DNA of 64,000 nt from a secondary endosymbiont of Heteropsylla cubana. Lineage in GTDB: Bacteria; Pseudomonadota; Gammaproteobacteria; Enterobacterales; Enterobacteriaceae. Where the stretch lies: the NCBI RefSeq assembly GCF_000287355.1, contig NC_018420.1, positions 124,001 to 188,000 of the forward strand. The letters are read 5' to 3'. The notes under the pieces were generated by a model, which saw only the letters and a list, made by a program, of their open reading frames with translations, was not told where the DNA came from and made no database searches. Within the stretch, counting starts at the first letter, position 1, and each line of letters starts with the position of its first letter. Of the stretch, positions 23,168-37,211 are shown piece after piece. The position numbers were made by a program, and so were the translations under genes.

Positions 23168-23799
23168 TTAAAAGACCAAGTATCTATATTTAATTTAATA
23201 CGATTATTGCCTTGATACAACTCAATACTATGCGGCAATATTGGAATGATATCTTTATGATAACTATTATATTGTATAATCCAATTCCTTCCATTATAGG
23301 AATAATTCATTCTCTCTACATATCCCAGAGAATTTAGTCTAATATTAGTAGCATCCCCAGAAAAACCCCATATCCATTTTTGTAGATTTTTAAGTGGAAT
23401 AGATATTCCAAACACCTTTTCTATTAATAACTCCGGATTATCGCTGCTATAGCACTTCCCTTGATTATCAATAAACTCTGCCAAACCGAATTGCACATGA
23501 AGAATCATTTCAGTGATACCAAAAGGATTAATTAAAGTTACGCAATAACAATCATAACCACTCTGCTTCCAATGGAAGCGGGAGTAAAATTTTTTCTTGC
23601 CAGAAAAATAGGAAAACTCGCCACAAATCTGATAAACACTTAACTCAGAAGGTGAATCTTTTTGAAGATACCATTTTGAAAAAATCTGATCTTTTCTGGT
23701 AAGACAGGTTGTGTGAATACTGCAAGCTCCAAGCAATAAACTGCTAAATACACTGCTTAAAAATAATAACCTTAAAACAGTGTAATAAAATAGAAACAT
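23164..23799 (-). CDS. lolB: Outer-membrane lipoprotein insertion protein LolB
   Basis: Outer-membrane lipoprotein that accepts lipoproteins from LolA and inserts them in the outer membrane. The 211 residues (207 in E. coli) open with a hydrophobic signal and the lipobox LLLGAC, lipidation Cys26. Family segments are kept: [47 protein letters not shown] and [11 protein letters not shown]. It is the first gene of the lolB-ispE-prs group and overlaps ispE by four bases (ATGA). The usual divergent neighbour hemA is missing. Its presence implies a retained outer membrane with lipoproteins. Confidence 0.94.
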   Translation of the reverse strand: MFLFYYTVLRLLFLSSVFSSLLLGACSIHTTCLTRKDQIFSKWYLQKDSPSELSVYQICGEFSYFSGKKKFYSRFHWKQSGYDCYCVTLINPFGITEMILHVQFGLAEFIDNQGKCYSSDNPELLIEKVFGISIPLKNLQKWIWGFSGDATNIRLNSLGYVERMNYSYNGRNWIIQYNSYHKDIIPILPHSIELYQGNNRIKLNIDTWSFK

Positions 23800-24632
23800 A
23801 TCTTTATATTACTTTTAATATTAATAAAATCCTTTATAACGTTTACAATAAAGATTTTTCTAAACAATATCAATCTCTTTAATAACTATTTATGCTGCCT
23901 TTACTATTTTTTTCTTCTTAATATTTTAAATACTTTAAATTGTTAGAAAATGTATGAATTAACCTTATTTCAAAAATTTATTTACCATACAAATATAGTT
24001 AAAATTAAAAATAAATTAAGATTTTATTACATAGATATAATACAGATTAAACTTTATTAACTAGCTAACTTTATAAATTGACTATTGCTACTTTATATAA
24101 AAATACATACTTAAATAATATAATTGATAACAAAGTAAATTTAAATATAATTTACTTTGTTATTCATTTCTAGTGAACTATTTACTTCATATTCCTTTAT
24201 AGAAAAGGAACAACATTGCTGAATGTTAAAAATTTACTCTTATAAAATTTTGCTCAAATATCCTAACCACTAAGAAATTAGCAATTTATATAAATTTTAG
24301 GATGATATATTTGTAGACATGAATCTGCAGTCCGACAAGATAGAATTTTCTCTAGATAGAAAGGATAGAAAAAATACAATTAAATAAACTTAAACTAATG
24401 ATTCCATTAAACAAAACCACGTTGTATTATATTAACAAATAATATTACCTTGAATATAATATAGGTAATCTCTTAAAAAGAGATAATTTAATGCTAAATT
24501 TTTACTTAATCTAAATAAATCACGATTGCAATAAAAAATTGAACATTATTAAATAAAATATTCGTAATAAATATTAATCCAAATCAAGACGCGCTCTATA
24601 TAATAGACATTTACTTAAAAATATTAAAAAGT
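23800..24632. other. Noncoding region between kdsA and lolB
   Basis: About 830 bases of A+T-rich DNA with a long perfect hairpin at 24127-24163. No gene recognised. The lolB promoter should lie in its left part. Confidence 0.6.
24127..24163. repeat. Perfect 16-bp hairpin
   Basis: Left arm ATAACAAAGTAAATTT (24127-24142) and its exact reverse complement (24148-24163) flank a 5-base loop, with two G-C pairs. It lies about 470 bases past the kdsA stop and 330 bases before lolB, both on the minus strand. It could separate the two transcripts. No T-run follows it on the minus strand. Confidence 0.75.
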
Positions 24633-25493
<861 letters not shown>

Positions 25494-27838
25494 CTATTTA
25501 ATTTTAACAGTATTATTAAACCGCTAAAAATATTGATTAAGTTAAAAATTTCTAATCAATATTTTTTTAAATCATTAACTCTAATTTTTCTTTTGCTAAT
25601 TATTGCGTAGTTTTATATCATACTTAAGTAATTATTTAAAAAAAGCACGTACCGAAATTATTATGACAGGTAATCTAAATATTAGCTAAAGTTTAATAAA
25701 AAAAATAATATTAAAAATAATAATTTAAATTTTTTAGTTTAGATCAATTAATTCTATTTATAGACAACAAATCCTTCATTATATAATATATTTCCATAAT
25801 AAATTATAAAGTTATTATTGTAATAATTAATAAAATTATAATTAAATATTGTTTAATCTCGTAATATTGTTAATCATATACGCATTTCAATTAGATGAAA
25901 TTGATATTCTTATACTTAGCGTTCAATTAAACTATAAATCGTTTAAGAAAACGATATCTGTAAAATTAAAAAATTTTTTTATTATGTCGAATTTATTGAT
26001 TTCTACGAAATATAATTGCTGCAATCAATAAATAAAACTTAAAATCATATTACCAACCCTAATGTTGATTATTTACATATGATTTATATAATTATAGAGA
26101 CAACTATCTGATTTTTTTCGTTGCTTTAAAATCGAATGCTAAGGATGAATATCTTAACTATTAAAGATATTTGATGTTTACCAAATCTTTCTAAAAAGTT
26201 CAGTTATAAAAAGGTCCTATCTTTAGAGCTATCAAATATATCCTATACAACTAGAGCGAGTTAAATTTAGTGGAATTATTCTAACATAACCTTATATACC
26301 CCTCTATAAGAGAGTCTCTAATATGACCACGATATCATCTTTTTTTTATAAATTTTTCTCATTTTTATGAAAAAAATAAGTAATTTATATATTTTATAAA
26401 ACTCTTAAATTATCTAAAACAAATTTTAATATTTTTAAACTTTTTAAAAAATATAAAACAACTTTTTTATAAGCATAAAAACAGAGAACCCGAATATATT
26501 CAAATTAAAAAATATAAATATTTTATCTCTAGTGATATTTTTTTATAATAATAATTTTTTATTGTCTAAAATTTAACATCTTACGAAAAAAAAACAAAGA
26601 GTATTTTATAAAAGATACACAATAGATTTAGCTTAAAGATATAAATTATATATGTAAACAACTTGATACAATAACTGAAAATCTATGAACAACCTACTTT
26701 AATACTCTTTAAATTACTAAAATCTAATAGGTATTAGATAGTGTTCTTATGATACAATTCCTACTTAAATATTATTTTAAAAATTTAAAATTCATAGTTA
26801 ATATTGTGTTTTTAATATAACATTCCGCTAATGATCTTTATATATCTTTATAAACTTTCATTAATATAGATAGATGTTACCATCTAGTTGAAACCAACTA
26901 AATCTTAAGAAATTTTATCTATACTTTCTTACGTAACATTAAATGTATGCTATCCAAAACTAAAAAATACTATACCTAATGCATCAATCATAATGATTAT
27001 AAACCCTTAATCAAGGTTGACCGATAGCAATAATAGTACTTTTACTTATCATGACTATCAAAAAGCAATCATCAATAAAAATTTTATTTATTTATGATTT
27101 AGATAATCAAAAAAAACAGATACATCCGAAATAATATAAAAATTATATCATATAAACATATATAAACATATTGAAATAGAATTACAGAATAATCTATAAA
27201 CTATTAAAAAAAATAAAACATTAGTAATGATTATGGTTTTCTTTGATCAAAGTTCTTAAAACTATTTACAATCAACACAATAAATCTCTAAATCTACCTA
27301 GTTCTAGTTAAAAATAAACATAAATCATCTAAAAAGTTAAAGGTAGTACCTTAAAAAAATCTTCTTAGAAAATATTGAGAATATTTTAATCTTATTAAAC
27401 TGAACCTACTATTCTAATTGATAGCGGAAAGCGTTTACTGGTTTTTTATATTTTATTAAATTTTAATATTATAGATTACCGTTTTGATCATAAATTATTT
27501 ACATGATTTTATTTACACAATTAATTCTGCAATTAAAGCATTAAATAAACTTATGTAATAAAATTGGGTGTAATTTAGAAGCAGTTTTTTTATCACCAAC
27601 ATGGTGGTTTAAATAAGTACCTGATAAGATCTTCCGGATAAAATTTACCTACTAATCTTGATCTTCAACTCGGAGCTAGTTTAGATGATCTCCAAAACAA
27701 TTATTGGTCGTCTCCTTGATTCTGTAAACTCGTGCTACCGACCCTTTCAATGTCATGGTAAGAATTTTATATTAAAATCCTTATGCAAAATAAGCTAAGC
27801 GATGTTATAAAATAAAACAATTAATAAGGAGAACGAAT
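25494..27838. other. Noncoding region between divergent kdsA and cvrA
   Basis: About 2.3 kb without a recognisable gene. A 60-codon frame at 25849-26031 looks like chance. The 27600-27770 part has a more mixed composition and may be a decayed gene, since short stretches read as protein-like in one frame, but I cannot name it. A CACCA/TGGTG hairpin lies near 27597-27609. Confidence 0.5.
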
Positions 27839-29566
27839 TTGGATAGCAGCGCTATTATAAGTTTATTTATTATAGGTTCGATATTAGTAGGCGGAAGTAT
27901 TCTTCTTAGCGCCTTTTCTTCACGTCTTGGTATTCCCATTCTGTTGATTTTTTTAGCTATCGGTATGTTAGCTGGAGTTGATGGTGTGTTTGGCATTGCA
28001 TTTGATAATTATCCTATAGCTTATCTTATCAGTAACCTAGCGCTTGCAGTAATTTTGTTAGATGGCGGAATGCGTACACGTACCACGGCTTTTCGTATTG
28101 CGCTGTGGCCATCACTTTCTCTTGCAACGATTGGTATCGTTGTTACTGCTGGTTTAACTGGTATGGCTGCTGCTTGGCTATTCGGACTTAATAAAATTGA
28201 AGGAATGCTGATTGGAGCGATTGTCGCCCCTACCGACGCTGCAGCTGTTTTCTCATTATTAGGTAATAAGGGATTAAACGAGCGTGTAACTTCTACTCTT
28301 GAGATTGAATCAGGAAGTAATGATCCTATGGCAGTCTTTCTAACTATTACATTAATTGCCATGATTCAACACAATCGACATAACTTAGATTGGCTATTTC
28401 TATTACATCTAATCCGCGAATTTGGTCTCGGAGTGATTATGGGACTAGGAGGTGGTTTTATTTTGCAACAAATCATAAATCGCATAACGCTAACGAATGC
28501 TTTATATCCTCTTTTAGCAGTAAGTGGAGGAATTATGATTTTTGCCCTAACTACCGCTCTGAAAGCTAGTGGTATTTTAGCAGTTTATCTATGTGGTTTC
28601 GTTTTAGGTAATAGGCCTATACACAATCGCTACGGTATCTTACAAACATTTGATGGTATGGCCTGGCTCAGTCAAATCTGTATGTTTCTCGTCTTAGGGT
28701 TACTAGTAACCCCTACTGATTTATGGATCATTGCTATACCAGCTCTTATTTTGTCTCTATGGCTAATGTTTTTTGCACGCCCCCTATCGATCTTTATTGG
28801 TTTGTTACCATTTCGGCAATATAAAAACCGAGAACGTATTTTTCTTTCTTGGGTTGGACTACGTGGAGCAGTACCAATTATCTTAGCAGTGTTTCCTATG
28901 ATGGCAGGATTAAATAATTCTCGTCTATATTTTAATCTCGCTTTTTTTATTGTACTTATTTCTTTATTGTTACAAGGCACCTCACTTGGACTTGCTGCTA
29001 AATTAGCAAAAGTTATTGTTCCACCCATTACATTACCTTTTTCTCGGGTAGGTTTGGATATTCACCCCGAAAACCCCTGGGAACAGTTTATATATCAACT
29101 AAAAGAAAAAAACAAGTGTATTGGCTTAAAAATCAACGATTTAAAAATGCCTCCTCATACTCGAATTGCTGCCTTATTTCGGAATAATATATTACTTCAT
29201 CCCAACGATAAAACTAAATTAGACGAAGGAGATATTCTGTGTATTATCGGGCGGGAGCGAGATTTACCTAAACTAGGTAACTTGTTTAGTCAATCACCAT
29301 CTATCACATTAGATCAACATGCTCTCAAAAATTATGTTATACTAGAAGGTAGTATACGTTTACATGATGTTTCATCCCGATATGATGGTCTAAAAATACC
29401 TTTTAAAGAACAAGATAATAAGTTAACTCTTAACGAATTTGTAACAAAATTGCTCGATGGAAAAAAACCCACAGTCGGCGACCATGGGTTTTCAGACGGA
29501 ATTATGTGGAAGATTATAGAAACGAAGTCAAATCAAATTAGTAGAATCGCCATAAAGATTATTTGA
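27839..29566 (+). CDS. cvrA: K+(Na+)/H+ antiporter CvrA (NhaP2), CPA1 family
   Basis: Inner-membrane cation/proton antiporter involved in potassium and volume control. The 575 residues align with E. coli CvrA (578) throughout: about a dozen membrane segments up to residue 390, with the CPA1 motifs TDAAAVF (132-138) and ESGSNDP (157-163), then HPENPWEQF and a TrkA-C domain (about 415-490) and a C-terminal CorC/HlyC-like domain. The start is a TTG at 27839 with a strong AAGGAG just upstream. In E. coli it sits between dadX and ldcA; neither is present here. A hairpin follows at 29649. Confidence 0.96.
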   Translation: MDSSAIISLFIIGSILVGGSILLSAFSSRLGIPILLIFLAIGMLAGVDGVFGIAFDNYPIAYLISNLALAVILLDGGMRTRTTAFRIALWPSLSLATIGIVVTAGLTGMAAAWLFGLNKIEGMLIGAIVAPTDAAAVFSLLGNKGLNERVTSTLEIESGSNDPMAVFLTITLIAMIQHNRHNLDWLFLLHLIREFGLGVIMGLGGGFILQQIINRITLTNALYPLLAVSGGIMIFALTTALKASGILAVYLCGFVLGNRPIHNRYGILQTFDGMAWLSQICMFLVLGLLVTPTDLWIIAIPALILSLWLMFFARPLSIFIGLLPFRQYKNRERIFLSWVGLRGAVPIILAVFPMMAGLNNSRLYFNLAFFIVLISLLLQGTSLGLAAKLAKVIVPPITLPFSRVGLDIHPENPWEQFIYQLKEKNKCIGLKINDLKMPPHTRIAALFRNNILLHPNDKTKLDEGDILCIIGRERDLPKLGNLFSQSPSITLDQHALKNYVILEGSIRLHDVSSRYDGLKIPFKEQDNKLTLNEFVTKLLDGKKPTVGDHGFSDGIMWKIIETKSNQISRIAIKII

Positions 29567-30994
29567 TAGCTAAACATCATTCTCTATTTATCCTAGACCA
29601 GACAAAGAGCAGTATAACCATCAAAAAGTATTAAAAGATTTTTTTTTACAGAAATTGCCTCTATATATCGAGGCTTTCTGAAAGAAATAAATTTACTTTT
29701 TTTTAAATAAAAAATCTATTATATCCAACTAAAATTGCTTTACTATTTTAGTATAAAAACACTATTTAATCTTATTAATAATAATTTTATTTTAATGACT
29801 AAAATTCTTAAGCAATTAAATTAAAAACTACTGTCAATTGACACACTCTTATTTGAAAATTTCACAAAAATATAAACTGTTCTATATACTTCATCTGCTC
29901 CTTCTGATAGTTTTTGAACTAATATATCAATATTTAGTACGCTAAAGAAGCATGATAAAATCATTAATTTTAAATTAAAATTATAAAAATAGTCTTATAT
30001 TTTTTTTCTTATTGCGATGTCATAACTTTGTAAACGTGTCATCTCTACAATCAACACTAAGTAGGTTTTCTACTACTAATTAAGATAGATAAAAAAAACG
30101 AAAACTTAATTCACTTATTTTATAAAAAATGAATAAAAATAAGTGATTATATCACACTATCTAGCATAGTATCTAAACTGAGAGTTTACTATTTACGTTA
30201 TAAACGATTTTTATATACTATGCTGACAACCTAACAACATCTAGATCGACAAATATTTATACAAATTATTTTTAATAATAAATTAATCTTTTCTTATTTT
30301 CGTGGTAAAAAATATAAATTTTATTTACAATCTCTATTTACTTCAAAATAAAGCTATAACTTTCTTAAAATACAGATAAAAAAATATCAATCATGATAAC
30401 AATAGTATTTTGTAAGTACTGCACGACACAACTGCTCTGCTGAAAATTTTCTGGTTCCGTGTAATACAATTACATGACTCCATCGTGTAGTTACAAACCT
30501 TCCTTATCTAAACACTATATTACAAATATATAAATTTATAATTTAAAACTTTCTTTTCTTGAAAGTGAGGGTAGAGCCCTTTTAATGAAAAGTGATATTC
30601 TTTAGGTTAAAATGTTTACAAATTTAATTTCTATACTCAATATTATAAAAAAACTCTATTATATCTAAAGAACAGGAAACTCAAAAATGATTAAAACTGA
30701 TCGTTAATTAGTAAATGAAATAACTTTTTTTTCAAACAACAATCTTTTTAGGGCATACCTTACCACCAGTATGAATAGTACAACAAAATTAAACATACCA
30801 TGAAAAAAATCAAAAAAAAATAATAATAAATATACTGTTAAGTATCATTTTTATAAAAATATACTCATGCATAGTAAGTTATTATTAGTTCCTTATGAAT
30901 AAAACTGTTATATTTTTATTAAATATATTTAATTGTCTATAGACTAATTAATCTCGTCTGCTATCCACTTTCTTATCAGGTAGTAAGTGAAGAT
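29567..30994. other. Noncoding region between cvrA and the uvrB pseudogene
   Basis: About 1.4 kb of A+T-rich DNA. It contains the cvrA-side hairpin at 29649-29680. A patch at 30423-30510 has more balanced composition and may be gene debris, but I cannot identify it. Confidence 0.5.
29649..29680 (+). terminator. Hairpin downstream of cvrA
   Basis: Arms CAGAAA-GCCTC and GAGGC-TTTCTG pair over 11 bp with a 2-base bulge (TT) and an 8-base loop, 83 bases past the cvrA stop. A run of T appears only about 15 bases further on, so it is not a textbook intrinsic terminator. It is the most likely transcript end for cvrA. Confidence 0.4.
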
Positions 30995-32965
30995 AAACAC
31001 AACCTTTAAATTAGTTTCACTTTTTAAGCCATCTGAAGATCAATCAAAAGCCATTCGCCTTCTTCAAAAAAGCTTAAGTAATAGTAGTTTTTAAACCTCA
31101 AATATTACTAGGCGTAACAGGCTCAGAGAGCCTTTACTGTAGTTAACGTAATCGCAAATTTAAACCATCCTACGATAATTATAGCACCAAACAAAACACT
31201 AGCAGCTCAATTATACAGCGAAATGAAAACATTTTCCCTGGTAATGCAGTGGAATATTTTATTTCTTATTATGATTATCTTCAACCAGAAGCCTACGCAC
31301 CTTCTTCCGACATTTTTATAAAAAAACATATTGGTGAACAACCATATTGAACAAATGCGTCTATCTGCAAGTAAAGTTCTTTTATAACTAAACGACGTTA
31401 TCCTTATCGCTTCAGTTTCTTCTGTTTATGGGTTAGGAAATCTCAAAATTTATCTTAAAACAATATTATATCTTGGTCGAGGAATATTAATCTCCCGATG
31501 TAATGTCATGAAACGTCTTGAAAAACTACAATATCAGCGTAATGATCAGGCATTTCAAGGTGGCACATTTCGTGCATGTGGGAAAATTATCGATATTTTC
31601 CTGAAGAATCTAAGGAAAAAGCTCTTCATATCAAACTTTTTGACGATGAAGTAAAGTATCTTTTTTTTTACTTCAACCAATTACTAGTAAAATCATGGAG
31701 GAAATAGTTTGTTATACAATTTATCCAAAAACGCACTATGTTACTCCACCTCAGGATTAATAAAAGCAATGAAGTATATCAAAGAAGAATTAGCCGAACG
31801 GCGTAACTTATTATTAGAATCCGGAAAAATAATAGAAGAGCAACGGCTTGTACAGCGTATTGCCTGTGATTCGAAAATGATGAATGAGTTAGGCTATTAC
31901 TCTGAAATGGAAAATTACTCCCATTATCTATCCGCTCGCGAGGAAAACAACCCTCCTACCAACTCTATTTGCTTATTTTCCGAATAAGAGTCTACTGATA
32001 TCAGATGAACCCCATGATGTTACTATATCACAAATTGGCGCTATGTGTCGAGACGACAGAACCCATAAAGAAACTTTAGTAAAATACGGATTCTGTGTTA
32101 CCTTCAGCGTTAGATAACCGACCAACGAAATTTTAGGGAAATTACCGCAGTAGCACCACAAACAATTTACGTTTCTGCAACACCCGGACTTTATGAATTA
32201 AAAATATGTTCTAAAAGAATCATCGATCAATTAATTCAACCAAAAGGATTGCTGGATTCACAAATCAAAGTGAAGTCGGCTAGCACGCAAATAAACGATT
32301 TACTATCAGAAACTCGTTATCGAATAAAAATAAATAAACGAGTTTTAGTCATGACATTGACAAAACGAATGGCAGAAGATTTAACCAAATATATTGAAGA
32401 TCAAGGTGAAAAAGTACGCTATTTACATTCAGATATAGAAACGGTGGAACGAATAGAAATTATACGAGACTTACGTTTAGGTGCGTTTGATATCCTAGTC
32501 GGAATTAATCTTGTGCGTGAAAGATTAGACACACCCGAAGTGTCTTTAGTAGCAATCTTAGATGCTAATCTATAGGGATTTTTACTTTTCTGATCAATCA
32601 CTTATAAAAATAAGTGGGTGTGCAACATGCAATCTTAATGGAAAAGCTATTTTTCATTCTAATAATATTATCTATTTAACGGAGCGTGCAATCATAGAAA
32701 CAAAACGAAGAAGAGAAAAACAACATGCTTATAATGTATAACATATAATCTAACACCAAAAATAATAAATAAACGAATTTCTGACATTGTGGAACTTAGA
32801 CTCTCAACCGCTTCTCATAAGTTAGAAGATAGATATAAAAATTTAATAGAAAAAATGCTAAAATAGAAACTTTTGCAGTTAGAAAAAACATGCAAAAATA
32901 TGCGAGAAACCTAGAACTTGAAGAAACCACCAACTTACATAATCAAATTAATTTTTTCTATAAAA
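30995..32965 (+). pseudogene. uvrB: uvrB pseudogene (excinuclease ABC subunit B)
   Basis: The whole gene can be followed in pieces across several frames. They include FKLVSLFKPSEDQSKAIRLL at the start, [45 protein letters not shown] (in 31709-31987), the [10 protein letters not shown]...[23 protein letters not shown] helicase segment (in 32249-32575), and the C-terminal UVR-like RNLELEE near 32910. The Walker A site at about 31111-31133 is destroyed: GVTGSGKT has become GVTGSE followed by a frame change. The start codon is gone (ATA in its place), and stops and frameshifts are frequent. The product cannot work, so UvrABC nucleotide-excision repair is lost unless a second copy exists. Compared with the blank DNA around it, this is a young pseudogene. 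Confidence 0.95.
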
Positions 32966-33139
32966 AGAAGAATGTCTATTTCTTAAAAAATTAAATACTC
33001 TGTATGATATTTAATAAAGTTTTTATAATTATTATTTTGTTGATGTTTATGTAAATAAAAACTATTTTTCCTTATTTTTAAATACTTTTAAAAACTTTTT
33101 TTCTTTAAGACATTAAAGAAAATAATAATTTTACTAATA

Positions 33140-34624
33140 TTATTTTTCTTCATAAACATGTAAAGATAAACGATTAAGTTTCGGCGCAAATAGAAGCATT
33201 AGCAAAGCAATCAACCCAGTAACAAGACCTATTTGAAGAAATACATCGCTATATAACTTTAAAGAATGATGAGGCTCAATTACATTTAATGGAATCGCCG
33301 ACAGATTAGCAACAAATCCAGCAATTATCGCTGCTGCCGCAGTTGTCAAGAACCAAGTACCCATAATAAACCCCATTAAACGTTGAGGAACTAACTGAGC
33401 AACCATAGCTAAACCAAGACCTGAGATCATTAACTCCCCAATACTTTGTAAAGCATAGCTAAAAATCAACCAATAAGGTGAAACTATACCCCTTTCATTA
33501 GCAAATATAGCACCTAGGGGTAGCAAAAGAAACGCTAATGAAGAAAGTATCATACCAATAGCAAACTTAAATGTCATTGGAAGCTTATCACCAAGACGGT
33601 TATACCACGCCGCCAACAAAGGACTGGCAAGCATAATCCAGAAAGGATTTAGAGCTTGAAGCTGTTCAGGTTCAAAATCTAATCCCAATAAAGATGTTTT
33701 TACGTTATGGATCGCAAAAAAGTTTAAGGAAGTGGGCATTTGGCTATAAAGAACAAAGAAAACTACAGCTTCTAACATCATCATTAGTGCTACTAACATA
33801 CGACGTCTTTCTACATTTGCTAAACACAACGTTTCGTAGAAAAAAACTATTAACACTCCTACTGTCACTATTCCAAGGACTAAACGCGCTATCTCTTGGT
33901 GATGCAATAAAAAACTAGCGCAGGGGATAAGTGCAATCACACCAATTATAACCCCTAACAACTGGAACCATTTGATAGACATAAAGTCTGGAGGTGATCC
34001 ATAATTCTTAACACAACCACGAAAAAATATAAAATTTATTAATGTAATAAGCATGCCAACAACACTTAATGAAAAAGCTACACACCACCCATAATTACTA
34101 GCTAGCCATGGAGCCGCAAGCATTGAAAAAAAAGATCCGATGTTAATTGCCATATAATACATAGTAAAAGCCCCATCTAAGCGGGGATCATTTTTTTCAT
34201 AACATGTAGCCAATAAAGAAGAAGGATTAGCTTTAAACAGTCCACTTCCAACAGCAATCGTGGCCATACCAAGATAAACCCAAAATATCTGATGGTTTGA
34301 ACAAGCTACCATGCTATAACCGACTGTAAGAACTAAAGCACCTAAGATAATAACGCGTTTAGTACCTAACACTTTATCACCCAACCAACCACCGATGGCA
34401 ACAAAACCATATACCAGAGCACTAAAAGAAGAAAAAAGGGTAATAGAATCAGTTTCAGATAATCCTAACATTTTTACTAAATAAACAGCTAATATACCTT
34501 GCAGGCCGTAATAGCCAAAACGTTCCCACAACTCAATAGAAAAAATTAGATAAAACGCTTTTGGTTGTTTAAAAGCATTTACCGTTACGCGCGAGGCGGT
34601 AGATTGTTCATTTACAGTTAACAC
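33140..34624 (-). CDS. dtpA: Dipeptide/tripeptide permease DtpA (POT family)
   Basis: Proton-coupled uptake of di- and tripeptides across the inner membrane. The 494 residues align with E. coli DtpA (TppB/YdgR) from [21 protein letters not shown] on. The ExxER motif is Glu31, Glu34, Arg35, the POT signature [13 protein letters not shown] is present, and [16 protein letters not shown] and [12 protein letters not shown] are intact. About 14 membrane segments can be seen. The start is GTG at 34624 with GAGG at good spacing. In E. coli it follows nth; here the two are separated by 30 kb. It suggests amino-acid supply from host or partner peptides. DtpB is a close paralogue, but the N-terminal and signature match favours DtpA. 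Confidence 0.93.
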   Translation of the reverse strand: MLTVNEQSTASRVTVNAFKQPKAFYLIFSIELWERFGYYGLQGILAVYLVKMLGLSETDSITLFSSFSALVYGFVAIGGWLGDKVLGTKRVIILGALVLTVGYSMVACSNHQIFWVYLGMATIAVGSGLFKANPSSLLATCYEKNDPRLDGAFTMYYMAINIGSFFSMLAAPWLASNYGWCVAFSLSVVGMLITLINFIFFRGCVKNYGSPPDFMSIKWFQLLGVIIGVIALIPCASFLLHHQEIARLVLGIVTVGVLIVFFYETLCLANVERRRMLVALMMMLEAVVFFVLYSQMPTSLNFFAIHNVKTSLLGLDFEPEQLQALNPFWIMLASPLLAAWYNRLGDKLPMTFKFAIGMILSSLAFLLLPLGAIFANERGIVSPYWLIFSYALQSIGELMISGLGLAMVAQLVPQRLMGFIMGTWFLTTAAAAIIAGFVANLSAIPLNVIEPHHSLKLYSDVFLQIGLVTGLIALLMLLFAPKLNRLSLHVYEEK

Positions 34625-35855
34625 ACAAAGACCTCGGTTTATTCTGATTTTTGCTTATTAAAAACTCTTGCGTTGTAAAGAGAGGTTATGTCAAGTCTAA
34701 ATTGATTGTATTTCTTCTCCAAAGAATATAAAGATACACATATCTTGGAATCTAGGTTCTGTAAATAAATACAATTATTTTTTAAAATCTTAAAAAGGAA
34801 TTGTATAACATAATATACTCGTAAGTACAATTAGTTTTTGTAAAAAACATTGTTTTTAATAAAAAAACTTTCAGTATCTATAGGGCAATTATTTACTTAT
34901 AATTAAAAATTAAATACTTAATTTTAATCATAAAATTTATTTTATACTCAGACAACCTACAATCTATTAATTTTAAAAAATTTTAGTGATAGAAACTAAT
35001 ATCCATTTATAAAACACAAGGAAAGCAAGATCTCACCACTTCAACTACTTACTCAATAAGTAATTTTTTATGATTCTAAAATCCTTAATTTTTTGAGAAG
35101 ACCTCATTTCTTAATGAACCTGTCATAAAAATTTAATTATAAAGTTAAATTCCTGCCTCTTCACTTCCTGAAAAAAAATAAACCATCTTATATCTTACTT
35201 TACTAGCAGTTTTAAAGTTTTTATGTTCAGAAATATATTTATTTATAATTCCGACACAATTGTTGCTATGTTTTATGATTATAACCCTGCATCGCTTTGA
35301 CTCGCTTTAACGTAAATTTTACTTCTAAAGTATATTCAGTTGTGTTTTACATTCATCTGCATCATTGATGAAATATAACACATCACATAAATTTTAGTAT
35401 CACAGATACGATACTTATCGCATATACCATCATTTACAGTGTTTATTGTTAAAGATTTTCTTTTGAAAAAAAAACTAAGAACACTAAAAACTTAAATCGT
35501 CTTCGAAGAAAAAACAATTAACGGTCTATATTCAAAGCAGAGAAGCTAACTTCACATTTTATCTATAACTTGGTTTTTAAAACAAATTATTAATTTGTTA
35601 AATGTTAAAAAAAAGCACAAGAAAAAAATTTTTTTACTTATTCTTTAAAACACAAAACCTCAATTTTTATAATTTAGATTAAGGTATAAAAATGTGATAA
35701 CATTAAAGTTAAAATATGACAAAATTTTACTATATAATGCATATATATTTTAAATATAGAATTAAATATGTAACTTTAACTCCACATAATAACTTATTTG
35801 ACTAAACCTTTCCGATCCTTGCGACTCAGCAATTATCATTAAACTCACACCCCTG
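34625..35855. other. Noncoding region between mntH and dtpA
   Basis: About 1.2 kb, A+T-rich, no gene recognised. The part at 35270-35460 is slightly more mixed and may be old coding DNA. The dtpA promoter is expected near 34640-34700. Confidence 0.55.
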
Positions 35856-37211
35856 TTAACTAAATAACATCTTTACTGTTTCAATAATTAATTGCACATT
35901 TAACGCAATCAACAGCGCAGTTGCTAACCATCCAAGAAAAATAAACGGCATACAATTGACAAATTTTCCCATGTTTTTTTTTGATGAGGTTAAATATAAT
36001 AGTGCCATCATGGAAATTGGTAGAGCAATACTCAAAAAAACCTGGCTATAAACAAGTATTTTTTCAACTACATCTCCCTTTTCCCCGCACCAATAAATGC
36101 AACCTATAACCGGTAAAATAGCAATTAACCGAGTAAGCATCCGACGCTGCCATAACGGAAGACGGATATTAATAAACCCCTCCATAATAATTTGTCCGGT
36201 TAAAGTTCCGGTAATAGTAGCATTGTGACCCGAAGCTAAAAGGGCTACTCCAAACAATGTAGCAAGAGTAGAACTAGCAATAGCACCAACCATCGTATGA
36301 TCTTGTAGAGCATCATAAAGTTGAGCAAAACGGCCAATATCATCTGGATTTTTACCAAAAAACAGTGAAGCTCCAAGAATAAGAAGTAGACAATTAATAA
36401 TGAATGAAAAACCTAACTGTAAATTAGAATCAATAGTTGCATATCGAATTGCTTCTTTTATCGCTACTTCATCACTCCGATCATATTGACGAGATTGAAC
36501 AATTGAAGAGTGAAGATATAAATTATGTGGCATCACAGTAGCCCCTACAATACCTAACGCAATAAAAAAAGCTGAATCGCCTCCTGCTACTTGTGCTGTA
36601 AAAATATCACTATGTGGAATAAAATAACGAATAATTTGACTAAAATCAGGATGAGCTAATGCCACCTCATACGCAAAAATAAAAAAAATAGTGGCAATTA
36701 AAGTGAAAACTAATGCTTCAATTTTTCTAATTCCGAATTTAATTAAAGCTAATAAAATAAAAACATCTAATACCGTAATTATTACCCCAAGAAAGAGTGA
36801 AATATTAAATAACAAATTAAGGGCGATTGCGCTACCGATAACCTCAGTAATTTCTGTTGCAATGATGGCTAACTCAGTCGTAAACCACAGTACTATAGCC
36901 GCACGTTTTCCAACTAAGGCTTTCGTAGCCTGAGCTAAATCCATACCTGTCACAATTCCTAACTTTGCACACATTACTTGCAACAACATAGCAATAAGAC
37001 TGGAGATTAAAATCACTGACAACAATAGGTAGCTATAGAGGGCACCGCCCTGAATAGAGGTAATCCAGTTACCGGGATCCATATAACCTACTGCAACCAA
37101 TGCTCCAGGTCCTGAAAAAGCAAACAGTTTCTTAAAAACGCTGCTTTTCCCGGTTGGAACTGGAATAGTACCGTTAATTTCTTTAAGACTGTTTTTTTTA
37201 ACTCTGTCCAT
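35856..37211 (-). CDS. mntH: Divalent metal/H+ symporter, NRAMP (MntH) family
   Basis: Imports Mn2+ (and probably Fe2+) with protons. The 451 residues hold about 11 membrane segments. The metal-site motif DPGN (Asp45-Asn48) lies in the first segment and MPHN (Met227-His229) in the sixth, followed by LYLHSS. E. coli MntH has 412 residues and reads MPHVIYLHSS with FATNIQAGA; this protein reads MPHNLYLHSS and WITSIQGGA and has a longer N-terminus. From memory, those features resemble the other bacterial MntH group found in Firmicutes and some enterics. It is therefore an MntH-family transporter that may not be the orthologue of the E. coli gene. ATG start with GGA nearby. It stands alone. Confidence 0.88.
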   Translation of the reverse strand: MDRVKKNSLKEINGTIPVPTGKSSVFKKLFAFSGPGALVAVGYMDPGNWITSIQGGALYSYLLLSVILISSLIAMLLQVMCAKLGIVTGMDLAQATKALVGKRAAIVLWFTTELAIIATEITEVIGSAIALNLLFNISLFLGVIITVLDVFILLALIKFGIRKIEALVFTLIATIFFIFAYEVALAHPDFSQIIRYFIPHSDIFTAQVAGGDSAFFIALGIVGATVMPHNLYLHSSIVQSRQYDRSDEVAIKEAIRYATIDSNLQLGFSFIINCLLLILGASLFFGKNPDDIGRFAQLYDALQDHTMVGAIASSTLATLFGVALLASGHNATITGTLTGQIIMEGFINIRLPLWQRRMLTRLIAILPVIGCIYWCGEKGDVVEKILVYSQVFLSIALPISMMALLYLTSSKKNMGKFVNCMPFIFLGWLATALLIALNVQLIIETVKMLFS

